Of a DNA stretch of 64,000 nt, positions 27,126 to 34,907 are shown piece by piece. Origin of the DNA: Pseudomonadota bacterium. Lineage in GTDB: Bacteria; Myxococcota_A; Polyangia; Polyangiales; Polyangiaceae. Under the pieces are notes generated by a model. That model was not told where the DNA came from. It did not search any database and saw nothing but the letters and a program-made list of their open reading frames with translations. Made by a program: the position numbers and the translations under genes. The DNA lies in the NCBI GenBank assembly GCA_023423895.1, contig JAFAER010000013.1:112829-176828 (forward strand). Reading direction: 5' to 3'. How positions within the stretch are numbered: position 1 is the first letter of the stretch; every line of letters starts with the position of its first letter.

Positions 27126-28412
27126 ATGAAGCGTCGTGGAGGTCGAACCTGGTCGGCGTGGGCGCGCGGCGGGAGCATCGCCATGGCGGCGCTCGCGGCG
27201 CTCGCGCTCGGCGCGACGGTCATGACGTCCCAGCAAGCGCTGTCCGATGCCTCCGATGTCGTCGTGCGCGGAGAGGGAGACCTCCTCATCGGGGCCCTGG
27301 TCGCTGATCTCGCCGAAGAGCCCGCGCCCATCTCGAACGACACGCTCGCGCGCGCCCTCGAGTTGCATCGCGACGAGGGGCTTCGCTACGTCGCGCTCGC
27401 CGATCGTGACGGACGACCGCTCGCCGAGGCCGGCAACGCGGAGCTCTCGCAACTGACGCAGCGGCCGGGCGAGTCCGCCATCGAGGGTCGGCGTGCGCGG
27501 ATGACGAGCCTCCTCGCTCCTCCTCCACGCCGGGGGATGCGCCCTCCTCGAGGCGCCAGCGCGGTGCCGCTCGGCGCGCGGCCGGGCCCCGCGCTGCTCG
27601 TCGTCGAGCTCGAGCCCCCCGTGATCGAGACCCTCCGGCGCGACCTCCGGCGGATCGCGATCGTCGCTGCGGGCGCCGCGGGCGTCCTCCTCGCGTTTGC
27701 CGTCGCGTGGTCACGCAGCGCGCGCAGATTGGCAGCGCTCGAGGAGCGGGCCGCGCGCGAGCAACGCCTCGTTGCGCTCGGAAGCATGTCCTCCGTCATG
27801 GCGCACGAGCTCCGCAATCCCCTCGCCTCGCTCAAGGGGCATGCGCAGCTCCTCGCAGAAGATCTCGAGGACGCCGGCGACACGAAGCGCCAGGCCAAGG
27901 TCGAACGCGTCGTCTCCGAAGCCGAACGCCTCGAGCTGCTCACGACCACGCTCCTCGACTTCGTCCGTGACGGCCCGATCGAGCGAGAGAGCACGACCGC
28001 TGCCGACCTCGTCGAGCGCTCGCTCGCGGATCTCGCACGGGACCGGGTGAAGGTCGACCTCGGGTCGGCGCCGCCGAGGGTCGAGGTCGACGTGATGCGC
28101 CTGGCGCGCGCGATCCACAACCTCGTCGACAACGCACTGCAAGCTTCGCCCGAGGGCGCGGTCGAGCTCGAAATCGCAGCAGACGGTCCAGCCGACGTGA
28201 CGATCAAGGTGCGCGACCACGGCCCTGGCTTGCCTCCGGGCGCCGAGGCGCAGATCTTCGAGCCCTTCATGACCACGCGCGTCCGCGGGACCGGGCTCGG
28301 CCTCGCCGTCGCGCGCCGCATCGCCGAGCAGCACGGTGGTACGCTGACCGCCGAGAACCATCCCACTGGAGGCGCGCTCTTCACGCTTCGTCTCCGAGGA
28401 CGGCCAGCATGA
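27126..28412 (+). CDS. Sensor histidine kinase (ZraS/NtrB type)
   Basis: An inner-membrane kinase of 428 residues from the ATG at 27126; a GTG at 27120 adds two residues. Transmembrane helices lie at about 17-35 and 177-195, enclosing a 140-residue periplasmic sensor domain. The phospho-acceptor His227 is in MAHELRNPLASL. The ATPase has an N box (NLVDNALQAS), G1 (DHGPGL) and G2 (GTGLGLAVA). The four-base overlap with the regulator gene shows a cognate pair. The stimulus is unknown; envelope stress or metal is inferred from the divergent LTxxQ gene. Confidence 0.92.
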   Translation: MKRRGGRTWSAWARGGSIAMAALAALALGATVMTSQQALSDASDVVVRGEGDLLIGALVADLAEEPAPISNDTLARALELHRDEGLRYVALADRDGRPLAEAGNAELSQLTQRPGESAIEGRRARMTSLLAPPPRRGMRPPRGASAVPLGARPGPALLVVELEPPVIETLRRDLRRIAIVAAGAAGVLLAFAVAWSRSARRLAALEERAAREQRLVALGSMSSVMAHELRNPLASLKGHAQLLAEDLEDAGDTKRQAKVERVVSEAERLELLTTTLLDFVRDGPIERESTTAADLVERSLADLARDRVKVDLGSAPPRVEVDVMRLARAIHNLVDNALQASPEGAVELEIAADGPADVTIKVRDHGPGLPPGAEAQIFEPFMTTRVRGTGLGLAVARRIAEQHGGTLTAENHPTGGALFTLRLRGRPA

Positions 28413-29794
28413 AGGACAAGCGCCCTGGAAGGATCCTCGTCGCCGACGACGAAGAAGGTGTACGGACGTTCCTCGCCGAGTCGCTCGAGCGAGACGGACA
28501 CGAAGTCGTGCAGGTGGGCGACGGGGCTGCAGCGCTCGAGGCCGCGCGCGAGGAGCCCTTCGACGTCGTGCTGACGGATCTGAAGATGCCGAAGCTCGAC
28601 GGGATGAGCGTCGTCCGAACGCTCCGGACCGAACAGCCGAACGTGGAGCTCGTCGTGCTGACGGCGTTCGGCGACGTCGCGACCGCCGTGGAGGCGATGA
28701 AGCTCGGCGTCTTCGACTATCTCCAGAAGCCCGTCTCGAGCCCGCGCGCCGTACGCGATCTCGTGAAGGGCGCGCTCGCGCGGCGCGCCGAGATCGCCGT
28801 CGCGCCCGAAGACGCGCCGCCGCCCGGCGTGACGACGCTCACGTTCGGAGCGCCGAGCATGGCGCCCGTGGTCGCCGCGCTCGCGAAGGTGGCGAAGAGC
28901 GGCGCAACCGTGCTCCTGCAAGGAGAGAGCGGGACCGGAAAAGAGGTCGCGGCGCGTGTCCTTCACGAGACGAGCCCGCGCGCGAACAAGCCGTTCGTCG
29001 CGATCAACTGCGCCGTCCTGACGGAGCACCTGCTCGAGAGCGAGCTCTTCGGCCACGAGAAAGGGTCGTTCACCGGCGCCCACGCGCAGCGTCGCGGACG
29101 CATCGAGCTCGCCGACGGCGGGACGTTCTTCCTCGACGAGGTAGGCGAGCTCAAGCCGTCGCTCCAGGCGAAGCTGCTGCGCGTGCTCGAGGAGCGAAGC
29201 TTCGAGCGCCTCGGCGGCTCGCAGCTCATCGAGGTCGACGTTCGCTGGGTGGCGGCAACGCACCGTGACCTGCGCGCGATGGTCCGGGAAGGAACGTTCC
29301 GCGAGGACCTCTATCACCGCCTCGCCGTCTTCCCGATCCGCCTGCCTCCCCTTCGCGAGCGGCGCGAGGACATCGTCCCGCTCGCACGCGCGCTCGTCGC
29401 CGATCTCGCCGCGGCGGCAGGACGGCGGCCCCCGAAGCTCGACGAGGCGCTCGAGAAGCGGCTGCAGGAGGAGACGTGGCCAGGAAACGTGCGCGAGCTC
29501 CGGAACGCGCTCGAGCGCGCCATGATCCTCGCCGAGGGTGACGTGCTCGGCGCGGAGCATCTCTGGCTCGAGCCCTCCGCAGACGCGCCCCCGTCGGCAT
29601 CGTCCGACGCGATCGCGACGGGCGGCTCGGTCCCCCCGAGCGCCGCAAAGGGAGGTTCGCTCGCCGACCTCGAACGGCAGACGATCGAGAGCACCCTCCG
29701 CGAGGTCGGCGGCAACCGCCGGGCAGCGGCCGCAAAGCTCGGTATCGGCCTGCGGACGCTCTACGACAAGCTGAAGAAGTACGGCCTCCGCTGA
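28409..29794 (+). CDS. Sigma54-dependent response regulator (NtrC/ZraR type)
   Basis: A protein of 461 residues. The receiver domain at 8-120 has the acidic pair D13/D14 and phospho-acceptor D57. The AAA+ domain at about 142-375 has Walker A GESGTGKE (172-179), the sigma54-contact loop GSFTGA (219-224; the consensus is GAFTGA) and Walker B FFLDEVGE (240-247). A Fis-type helix-turn-helix closes the protein (GGNRRAAAAKLGIGLRTLYDKL). It is predicted to activate both divergent sigma54 promoters upstream, including its own. Confidence 0.94.
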   Translation: MKDKRPGRILVADDEEGVRTFLAESLERDGHEVVQVGDGAAALEAAREEPFDVVLTDLKMPKLDGMSVVRTLRTEQPNVELVVLTAFGDVATAVEAMKLGVFDYLQKPVSSPRAVRDLVKGALARRAEIAVAPEDAPPPGVTTLTFGAPSMAPVVAALAKVAKSGATVLLQGESGTGKEVAARVLHETSPRANKPFVAINCAVLTEHLLESELFGHEKGSFTGAHAQRRGRIELADGGTFFLDEVGELKPSLQAKLLRVLEERSFERLGGSQLIEVDVRWVAATHRDLRAMVREGTFREDLYHRLAVFPIRLPPLRERREDIVPLARALVADLAAAAGRRPPKLDEALEKRLQEETWPGNVRELRNALERAMILAEGDVLGAEHLWLEPSADAPPSASSDAIATGGSVPPSAAKGGSLADLERQTIESTLREVGGNRRAAAAKLGIGLRTLYDKLKKYGLR

Positions 29795-29845
29795 CAACGC
29801 GTGCGTTTCCTCGGGGAGGCCATCACGGTAGTGTGGAACGACGAC

Positions 29846-30862
29846 ATGGAGCGGGCGTCGTCGCGTTGCGTTCTAGGAGCGCTCGTGTTCGGGCTCGTGC
29901 TCCTGTCGTCGCCGCACAGCCTGGCGGAGACGAGCAGCGACGCGATCGATCTCCGATACGAGGCTCCATCGGAGTGTCCTGATCGGAGCGACCTGCTCCG
30001 TGCCATCCGGGACCGAGCTCCGCGCGGGTTCCTCTCCACCGATGACCGGTCCTTTCGCGTGCATATCGAGCGCGCGAGCGACGAGTACCAGGCGCGGCTC
30101 GAGATCGAGCGCAAGGGCCGCGTGCTCAGCGTCCGCGAGATCCGCGACCCGGCTTGCAACGTCGTGACCACGGCCGTGGCCGTCTTCGTCGCCATCGCGC
30201 TCGATCCCGCGGAGGCCACATCGGACGAGGAGCAAGCCTCGCCTCCGCCACGTGTGCTCGATGTTTCCCCGACGGAGAAGACCAAGGCGCCGGAACGAAC
30301 GGTCTCTGCCCTCAACCACCCGGAGCTCCCGAGCGGCGGCTGGTACTGGGGCTCCGGCCTCGACGCGAGTGCCGTGTTCCATCCTGCGATGGCGCTCGGC
30401 GCTCGCGTACACGCCGAGATCGCTCGGCTGGTGCCGGGCGCGCTCTTCGCGCCGGAGCTGCGCCTGTCCTGGGGATGGAACGAGCTCGGTGAGTCGCCAC
30501 CGCGCGGCGGCGAGGCCACGTTCCGATTCCAGACGGCACGCGCGGAGGCGTGTGCTCTCTATCAACGCCCACCGTATCTCGTCGCACCGTGCGCAGGCTT
30601 CGAGGTCGGCTTCCTGAGCGCGACGACGCGCGGTCTCCCTCGCGCCGGCGGAACGACCGAGCCGTGGTACGCACCGACGTTCGCCGTGCGGCCGGGGTGG
30701 TTCCTGACCGATTGGTTCTCGCTCGAGGCCGACGTCGGTGTCCTCGTCCCGCTCACGCAGGCGAGCTTCGTCATCGCTGAGCCGGATCGCACCGTGTATC
30801 GCATCCCGCGCGTGGCCGTCACCGCTACGGCTGGGTTCCGTTTCTGGGCCCGCCTACCGTGA
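29846..30862 (+). CDS. Secreted hypothetical protein, possible outer-membrane protein
   Basis: A protein of 338 residues from the ATG at 29846, chosen for its signal peptide (residues 1 to about 27, ending SLAE); the frame is open to 29801. The first third is a small alpha/beta domain (PSECPDRSDLLRAIRDRAP, then FRVHIERASDEYQARLEI). The last 170 residues are rich in alternating aromatic/Gly strands (SGGWYWGSGLDASAVF, ATAGFRFWARLP), like an outer-membrane beta barrel. Similar two-part proteins often accompany ECF sigma genes in myxobacteria. It precedes the ECF sigma gene by about 150 bases. Confidence 0.65.
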   Translation: MERASSRCVLGALVFGLVLLSSPHSLAETSSDAIDLRYEAPSECPDRSDLLRAIRDRAPRGFLSTDDRSFRVHIERASDEYQARLEIERKGRVLSVREIRDPACNVVTTAVAVFVAIALDPAEATSDEEQASPPPRVLDVSPTEKTKAPERTVSALNHPELPSGGWYWGSGLDASAVFHPAMALGARVHAEIARLVPGALFAPELRLSWGWNELGESPPRGGEATFRFQTARAEACALYQRPPYLVAPCAGFEVGFLSATTRGLPRAGGTTEPWYAPTFAVRPGWFLTDWFSLEADVGVLVPLTQASFVIAEPDRTVYRIPRVAVTATAGFRFWARLP

Positions 30863-30873
30863 ATTTCCCCTTG

Positions 30874-30894
30874 TTTCTCGGCTCGTACGAGAAA
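30874..30894. promoter_or_regulatory. AT-containing hairpin between secreted protein and ECF sigma genes
   Basis: TTTCTCG (30874-30880) and CGAGAAA (30888-30894) are perfect seven-base complements with a seven-base loop, 11 bases after the stop of the secreted-protein gene. It may be a weak terminator or an operator in front of the sigma gene. Confidence 0.35.
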
Positions 30895-31008
30895 AACATC
30901 GGGCCGTGATCAGTTTCGTCGAAGCCGGGCTTCTTACCGGCGATGCGGTCTCTCGAGCACGCCGTCACCCCGCTCGCCTTGGGGCGCGCTGAGAAGACGG
31001 CCGTCGTC

Positions 31009-31539
31009 ATGGCAACCAGCGCCGACGACCGCGCGAAGGCTCGTATCGAGCGCCTCATCCACGAGCACTACGAGTTCGTGTGGCGAAGCGCGCGGCGCCT
31101 CGGCGTTCGGCCCGCCGATCTGGACGACGTCGTCCAGGAGGTCTTCGTCGTGGCCGCGCGGCGGCTCGACGACATCACTCACGAGCTGGGCTTTCTCTTC
31201 CGCGCGTGCATGGGCGCCGCCTCGCACGCGCGAAGGAGCGTCCAACGCCGACGTGAGGTCGTCGACGACGAGCGCCTCGAGCACGAGATCGATCGACGCG
31301 CAAACCCCGAGCAGGATGCCGAGACCGCCGAGGCCCGCGCCCAGCTCCAGGCCATTCTCGAAGACATGCCGGAGGACCTCAGGGTCGTCTTCGTCCTCTT
31401 CGAGCTCGAGCAGTTCACGATGTCCGAAATCGCAGAGACCTTGAAGTTGCCTGCCGGAACGGTTGCGTCGCGGCTCCGGCGAGCGCGCGAGATGTTCGTC
31501 GTGCTGGCCGATCCCGACGAGACGAAGGGAGCACGGTGA
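31009..31539 (+). CDS. ECF-type RNA polymerase sigma factor
   Basis: A protein of 176 residues from the ATG at 31009; the ATG at 30943 would add 22 residues. Region 2 covers about residues 10-75 (IERLIHEHYEFVWRSARRLG, DLDDVVQEVFVVAARR). Region 4 covers about 110-165 (ILEDMPEDLRVVFVLFELEQ, then MSEIAETLKLPAGTVASRLRRARE), with the helix-turn-helix for the -35 element. The gene overlaps the following membrane protein gene by GTGA, the usual sigma/anti-sigma coupling. The next transcription unit downstream is cassette B, a plausible target. Confidence 0.9.
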   Translation: MATSADDRAKARIERLIHEHYEFVWRSARRLGVRPADLDDVVQEVFVVAARRLDDITHELGFLFRACMGAASHARRSVQRRREVVDDERLEHEIDRRANPEQDAETAEARAQLQAILEDMPEDLRVVFVLFELEQFTMSEIAETLKLPAGTVASRLRRAREMFVVLADPDETKGAR

Positions 31540-32318
31540 GCTCGATGAAACGCCTCGTCGAAGGCTCGCTCTCTCCGCGCGCCGCCAGCCTGCTTCGCTC
31601 GGCCGCCACGGACGTTCCTCCGCGCGCGGCCGAAGAGAAGGCGCGGCTGGTCACCGCCGTCGCGAGCAGCATGACGGCGCCGGGGGCTGGCCGCCCTCTG
31701 TCGTCCGGCAAGTGGCTGGGCGTGGTCTCGCTCGCCGTCATCGTGACCGCAGGCGCGCTCGCCGCCGGCTATCGGCTGTCGACCGCGAGCTCCGCTTCGA
31801 CGCTCCCGGTGTCGACCTCGAACCCCGAGACACGTCTGGCGCCCGCCGAGCCGAACGTCGGAGACGACGCAATTGCCGTGGCTGCGCCGGCGCCGGCACC
31901 GCCGAAGAGCGTCGACGTGATGGACCTACCGAGCGCACCTGTGCGCGCGAGCGGAGGTACCAGGGCGCTCGCAGCACCGAGCGCGATCACCGCTCCCGAA
32001 GCTCGCCCCACCCCTTCTTCCGCCGACCGATCCGCCGCGGGCACGCCCAGCCTCGAGGACGAGCTCCGCGCGGTCGACGAGGCGCGAGCCGCCTTCGTCG
32101 ACAACAACCCCACGCTCGCGCTCGAACGCGTCGACTCCTACCGGCGACGATTCCCGTCGGGTCGCTTCCTGGACGAGGCCGAGGCGCTCGAGATCCAATC
32201 GCTCGTCGCGCTCGGCAGGAGCGAAGAAGCACGGTTGCGGGCCGATCGATTCCTCGCGACCCGGCCAGCGTCGCCGTACGCCCAGCGGGTTCGTTCGGCT
32301 GTCGGCATCAAGAAGTAA
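31536..32318 (+). CDS. Membrane protein coupled to ECF sigma, possible anti-sigma factor
   Basis: A protein of 260 residues from the GTG at 31536 (ATG 31545 is the alternative). The cytoplasmic segment of about 55 residues has no clear zinc-binding HxxxCxxC anti-sigma motif. One transmembrane helix lies at about 62-80 (WLGVVSLAVIVTAGALAAGY). A Pro/Ala/Ser-rich linker follows. The last 80 residues form TPR-like helices (EDELRAVDEARAAFVDNNPT, ALERVDSYRRRFPSGRFLDE). This layout is common next to ECF sigma genes in Polyangiales. The anti-sigma role is inferred from gene coupling only. Confidence 0.7.
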   Translation: MSSMKRLVEGSLSPRAASLLRSAATDVPPRAAEEKARLVTAVASSMTAPGAGRPLSSGKWLGVVSLAVIVTAGALAAGYRLSTASSASTLPVSTSNPETRLAPAEPNVGDDAIAVAAPAPAPPKSVDVMDLPSAPVRASGGTRALAAPSAITAPEARPTPSSADRSAAGTPSLEDELRAVDEARAAFVDNNPTLALERVDSYRRRFPSGRFLDEAEALEIQSLVALGRSEEARLRADRFLATRPASPYAQRVRSAVGIKK

Positions 32319-32421
32319 GGCGAAACGATTGAACCGAACCAAGCGGTGAACCGGCTCGACTGCCGCCACCTCGATCTCATCTACGCCGAGCGACGTCTCG
32401 GCCCGCACATGGAGTGAAGCG

Positions 32422-33675
32422 ATGTTGCGTCGCTGGACCGGAATCGATCGACCTCGGATGCTGTCGGGTCGCGCCCTGTTCGTCGGCTTCGTGGCGCTGT
32501 CCGTGGTCCTGATCGCCTGCTCCGAGGGGGAGCGCCGTATCGCCATCGGAGCTGGCCAGACGGACGACGATGCAGGCGCCACGTCCCAGGTCGGCTTCGA
32601 GGCCCCCGAAGACGCCGGAGAGGCGGGCTCGAACCGGAGGGACGCGGCGACCTCGCCGTTCGCGATGTGCATCGCGACGGAGTGCCCCTTCCCGTACGAG
32701 ACCTGCAGCACGACGGGGACCAACAACGTCTATCCGTGCGGGACGAACCTCCTCGCCGACCGCAATCACTGCGGCGCCTGCGGGAACGTGTGTCCTCAGT
32801 GGAGCGCGTTCCCGGACCTGAACATGGACACGCAGTGCGTCGACGGCGCCTGCCAGCGGCAGTGCATCCCGAAGAACGGCGTGCAGTACGGCGACTGCAA
32901 CGGGCTCGTCGACGACGGTTGCGAGACGAACCTCGGCAACGATCCCGACAACTGCGGGTCGTGCGGCCAGAAGTGTGCGCCCGGTCCGGGAGGCGTGCGC
33001 CGCTGCATCGATGGTCAATGCGGCTGCCCCGCCGGCCAGACGTGGTGCGACCCGGTCGGGTGCACGGACACGTCCGTCGACGACACGAACTGCGGAGCAT
33101 GCGGGAACGAGTGCCAGGGGACCGACGCGGGGCCGCCGCCTCCGCACGCGGCGTACCGCTGCCAGCTCGGCAAGTGCGCGCAGCTCACGTGCGAGTCGGG
33201 GTGGGCCGACTGCAACGGCAAGATCAAAGAGGACGGCTGCGAGACGGACATCGTCACCGACGATGAAAACTGCGGAGCATGCGGGAACGTCTGCCCGGCC
33301 GGACAGAAGTGCCTGAAGCGCGGCAACATCGTCGGATGCGGGTGCGAGCCGTTCGAGACCCTCTGCACGAACAACGGCGACGAGCTCTGCGTGGACCTCT
33401 TGAACGACAAGCGGAACTGCGGGGCCTGCGGCTACAGCTGCCCGTCCAAGAACAACTACGCCGTGTCGTGCAAGAAGGGCTTCTGCGAGTACGAATGCCC
33501 CTCCGGCCGCGGTGATTGCGACGGCGATCCGCGAAACGGATGCGAGACCGATCTGCTCGTCAACGGGCGTCACTGCGGCGCCTGCGGGAACCAGTGCAAC
33601 ACGGCGGCCGGTCAGCCGTGCATCTCCGGCAGCTGCCTCATGGTCGAGTGCGACGGTGGAGTGTTGACGAAATGA
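32422..33675 (+). CDS. Cys-rich CGACG-module lipoprotein, cassette B gene 1
   Basis: A protein of 417 residues from the ATG at 32422 (GGAGTGAAG site). The lipobox Cys is at residue 33; an internal Met at residue 13 could also start. Six NCGACG-x2-C modules occur, at about residues 114, 174, 230, 283, 333 and 391, several preceded by GCET-x-L. The segment DC-x-GxxxxGCET links them. Compared with the paralogue at 24098-25291, the number and order of modules agree while linkers differ. It opens the rightward operon, 103 bases after the possible anti-sigma gene. Confidence 0.85.
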   Translation: MLRRWTGIDRPRMLSGRALFVGFVALSVVLIACSEGERRIAIGAGQTDDDAGATSQVGFEAPEDAGEAGSNRRDAATSPFAMCIATECPFPYETCSTTGTNNVYPCGTNLLADRNHCGACGNVCPQWSAFPDLNMDTQCVDGACQRQCIPKNGVQYGDCNGLVDDGCETNLGNDPDNCGSCGQKCAPGPGGVRRCIDGQCGCPAGQTWCDPVGCTDTSVDDTNCGACGNECQGTDAGPPPPHAAYRCQLGKCAQLTCESGWADCNGKIKEDGCETDIVTDDENCGACGNVCPAGQKCLKRGNIVGCGCEPFETLCTNNGDELCVDLLNDKRNCGACGYSCPSKNNYAVSCKKGFCEYECPSGRGDCDGDPRNGCETDLLVNGRHCGACGNQCNTAAGQPCISGSCLMVECDGGVLTK

Positions 33676-34907
33676 GCACTCGCACAACCAGACTCGGACG
33701 TCGGCTGTGGTGCCTCGGCGCGCTCGCGGGCTTCCTCGCGCTCGACCTGAGCGTCGCGAGCTGCGCGACCACCGATGACGCCAGGGGCACAGGCGACGAG
33801 GGCGACGGCGCATCGCCGATCCCGTCGGTGGACGCGGCTCCCGATGCGGGAGTCGACGCCTGTGCATCGGACGCCGAAGGATGTTCCGATCGCGACCCGC
33901 CGCCGTGCGAGAGCGTGGAGTGGTGCCTCGAGAAGACGAGCCATCCTGCCGGCATCGGGCTCGCGAGCGTCTGGGGCAGCGGGCCGAACGACGTCTGGAC
34001 CGTCGGCGCATCCGGCACGGTGACTCACTGGGACGGCAAGACCTGGACGACCTTCGAGGTCGATACGGGATGGTCGCTGCGCGCCGTGTGGGGCTCCGGC
34101 CCGAACGACGTGTGGACGATGGGCGCCCCCGATCAGATCTTCCACTCGAAGGGCTTCAACGGTGGTCAGGCGCAGTGGACGCGCGTCGCCGCGGTGACCG
34201 AAGAGACTCTCTCACCGCCGGCGCTCTTCGGTGCGATCTGGGGAACCTCTGCGAGCGACGTGTGGATCGCGGGGGCGCGCCTCTTCATGCAGCGCGGCAA
34301 CGACGTATTCAGCGAGCTCGCGTGGCGCACGACCGAGGGCGACGGAGGTGTCGTCTGGGCGCCGGGTCTGCAGGACCAGAACTGGACGTTCGACACGGCG
34401 TACGGGATCTGGGGCACGAGCGCCGACGACGTCTGGGTGGTCGGCACGAAATCGGACGGCTTGCCGTTCGCGGCTCATTCGCAGAGCCCTGCCAACGAAG
34501 GCGAAGCCACGAGGTGGACCGAGCTCGACACGCAGGCGCTCGCAGGCTTCTACGCGGTCTGGGGCAGCGGCGCGAACGACGTCTGGGCCGTCGGCGACTA
34601 CGGCACGATCCGGCATGCGACCGCGGACGCGACCGTGCTGACGATCATCGAGTCTCCGACGAAGGAGAACCTGCGCGGGATCTGGGGCTCCGGACCGAAG
34701 GACATCTGGGCCGTCGGCGAACGCGGCACGCTCATCCACTACGACGGGGACGGGTGGCGGGTCGCGACCGCGGGCTTCGTCCCCGGAACGAAGCCGAATC
34801 TCTACGGGGTGTGGGGTTCGGGACCGAACGACGTCTGGGCGGTCGGCAGCGGCATCGTCCTTCACTACTCCGGTCCGAAGCCTGGTGCTCGAGGAGCAAA
34901 TCCATGA
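33672..34907 (+). CDS. VWG-repeat propeller lipoprotein, cassette B gene 2
   Basis: A protein of 411 residues from the ATG at 33672, overlapping the previous stop by ATGA. The lipobox Cys is at residue 31. Seven copies of a clear repeat can be read, for example VWGSGPNDVWTVGASGTVTH, VWGSGPNDVWTMGAPDQIFH, IWGTSASDVWIAGARLFM, IWGTSADDVWVVGTKSDG, VWGSGANDVWAVGDYGTIRH, IWGSGPKDIWAVGERGTLIH and VWGSGPNDVWAVGSGIVLH. The repeat number fits a seven-bladed propeller. The protein is probably displayed at the surface; ligand unknown. Confidence 0.85.
   Translation: MSTRTTRLGRRLWCLGALAGFLALDLSVASCATTDDARGTGDEGDGASPIPSVDAAPDAGVDACASDAEGCSDRDPPPCESVEWCLEKTSHPAGIGLASVWGSGPNDVWTVGASGTVTHWDGKTWTTFEVDTGWSLRAVWGSGPNDVWTMGAPDQIFHSKGFNGGQAQWTRVAAVTEETLSPPALFGAIWGTSASDVWIAGARLFMQRGNDVFSELAWRTTEGDGGVVWAPGLQDQNWTFDTAYGIWGTSADDVWVVGTKSDGLPFAAHSQSPANEGEATRWTELDTQALAGFYAVWGSGANDVWAVGDYGTIRHATADATVLTIIESPTKENLRGIWGSGPKDIWAVGERGTLIHYDGDGWRVATAGFVPGTKPNLYGVWGSGPNDVWAVGSGIVLHYSGPKPGARGANP

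Noticed and set aside
27386..29797. 803-codon open frame on the minus strand opposite the kinase and regulator
   Set aside because: It is antisense to two fully recognisable genes and has Arg/Leu/Glu shadow composition; long antisense frames are expected at this G+C.
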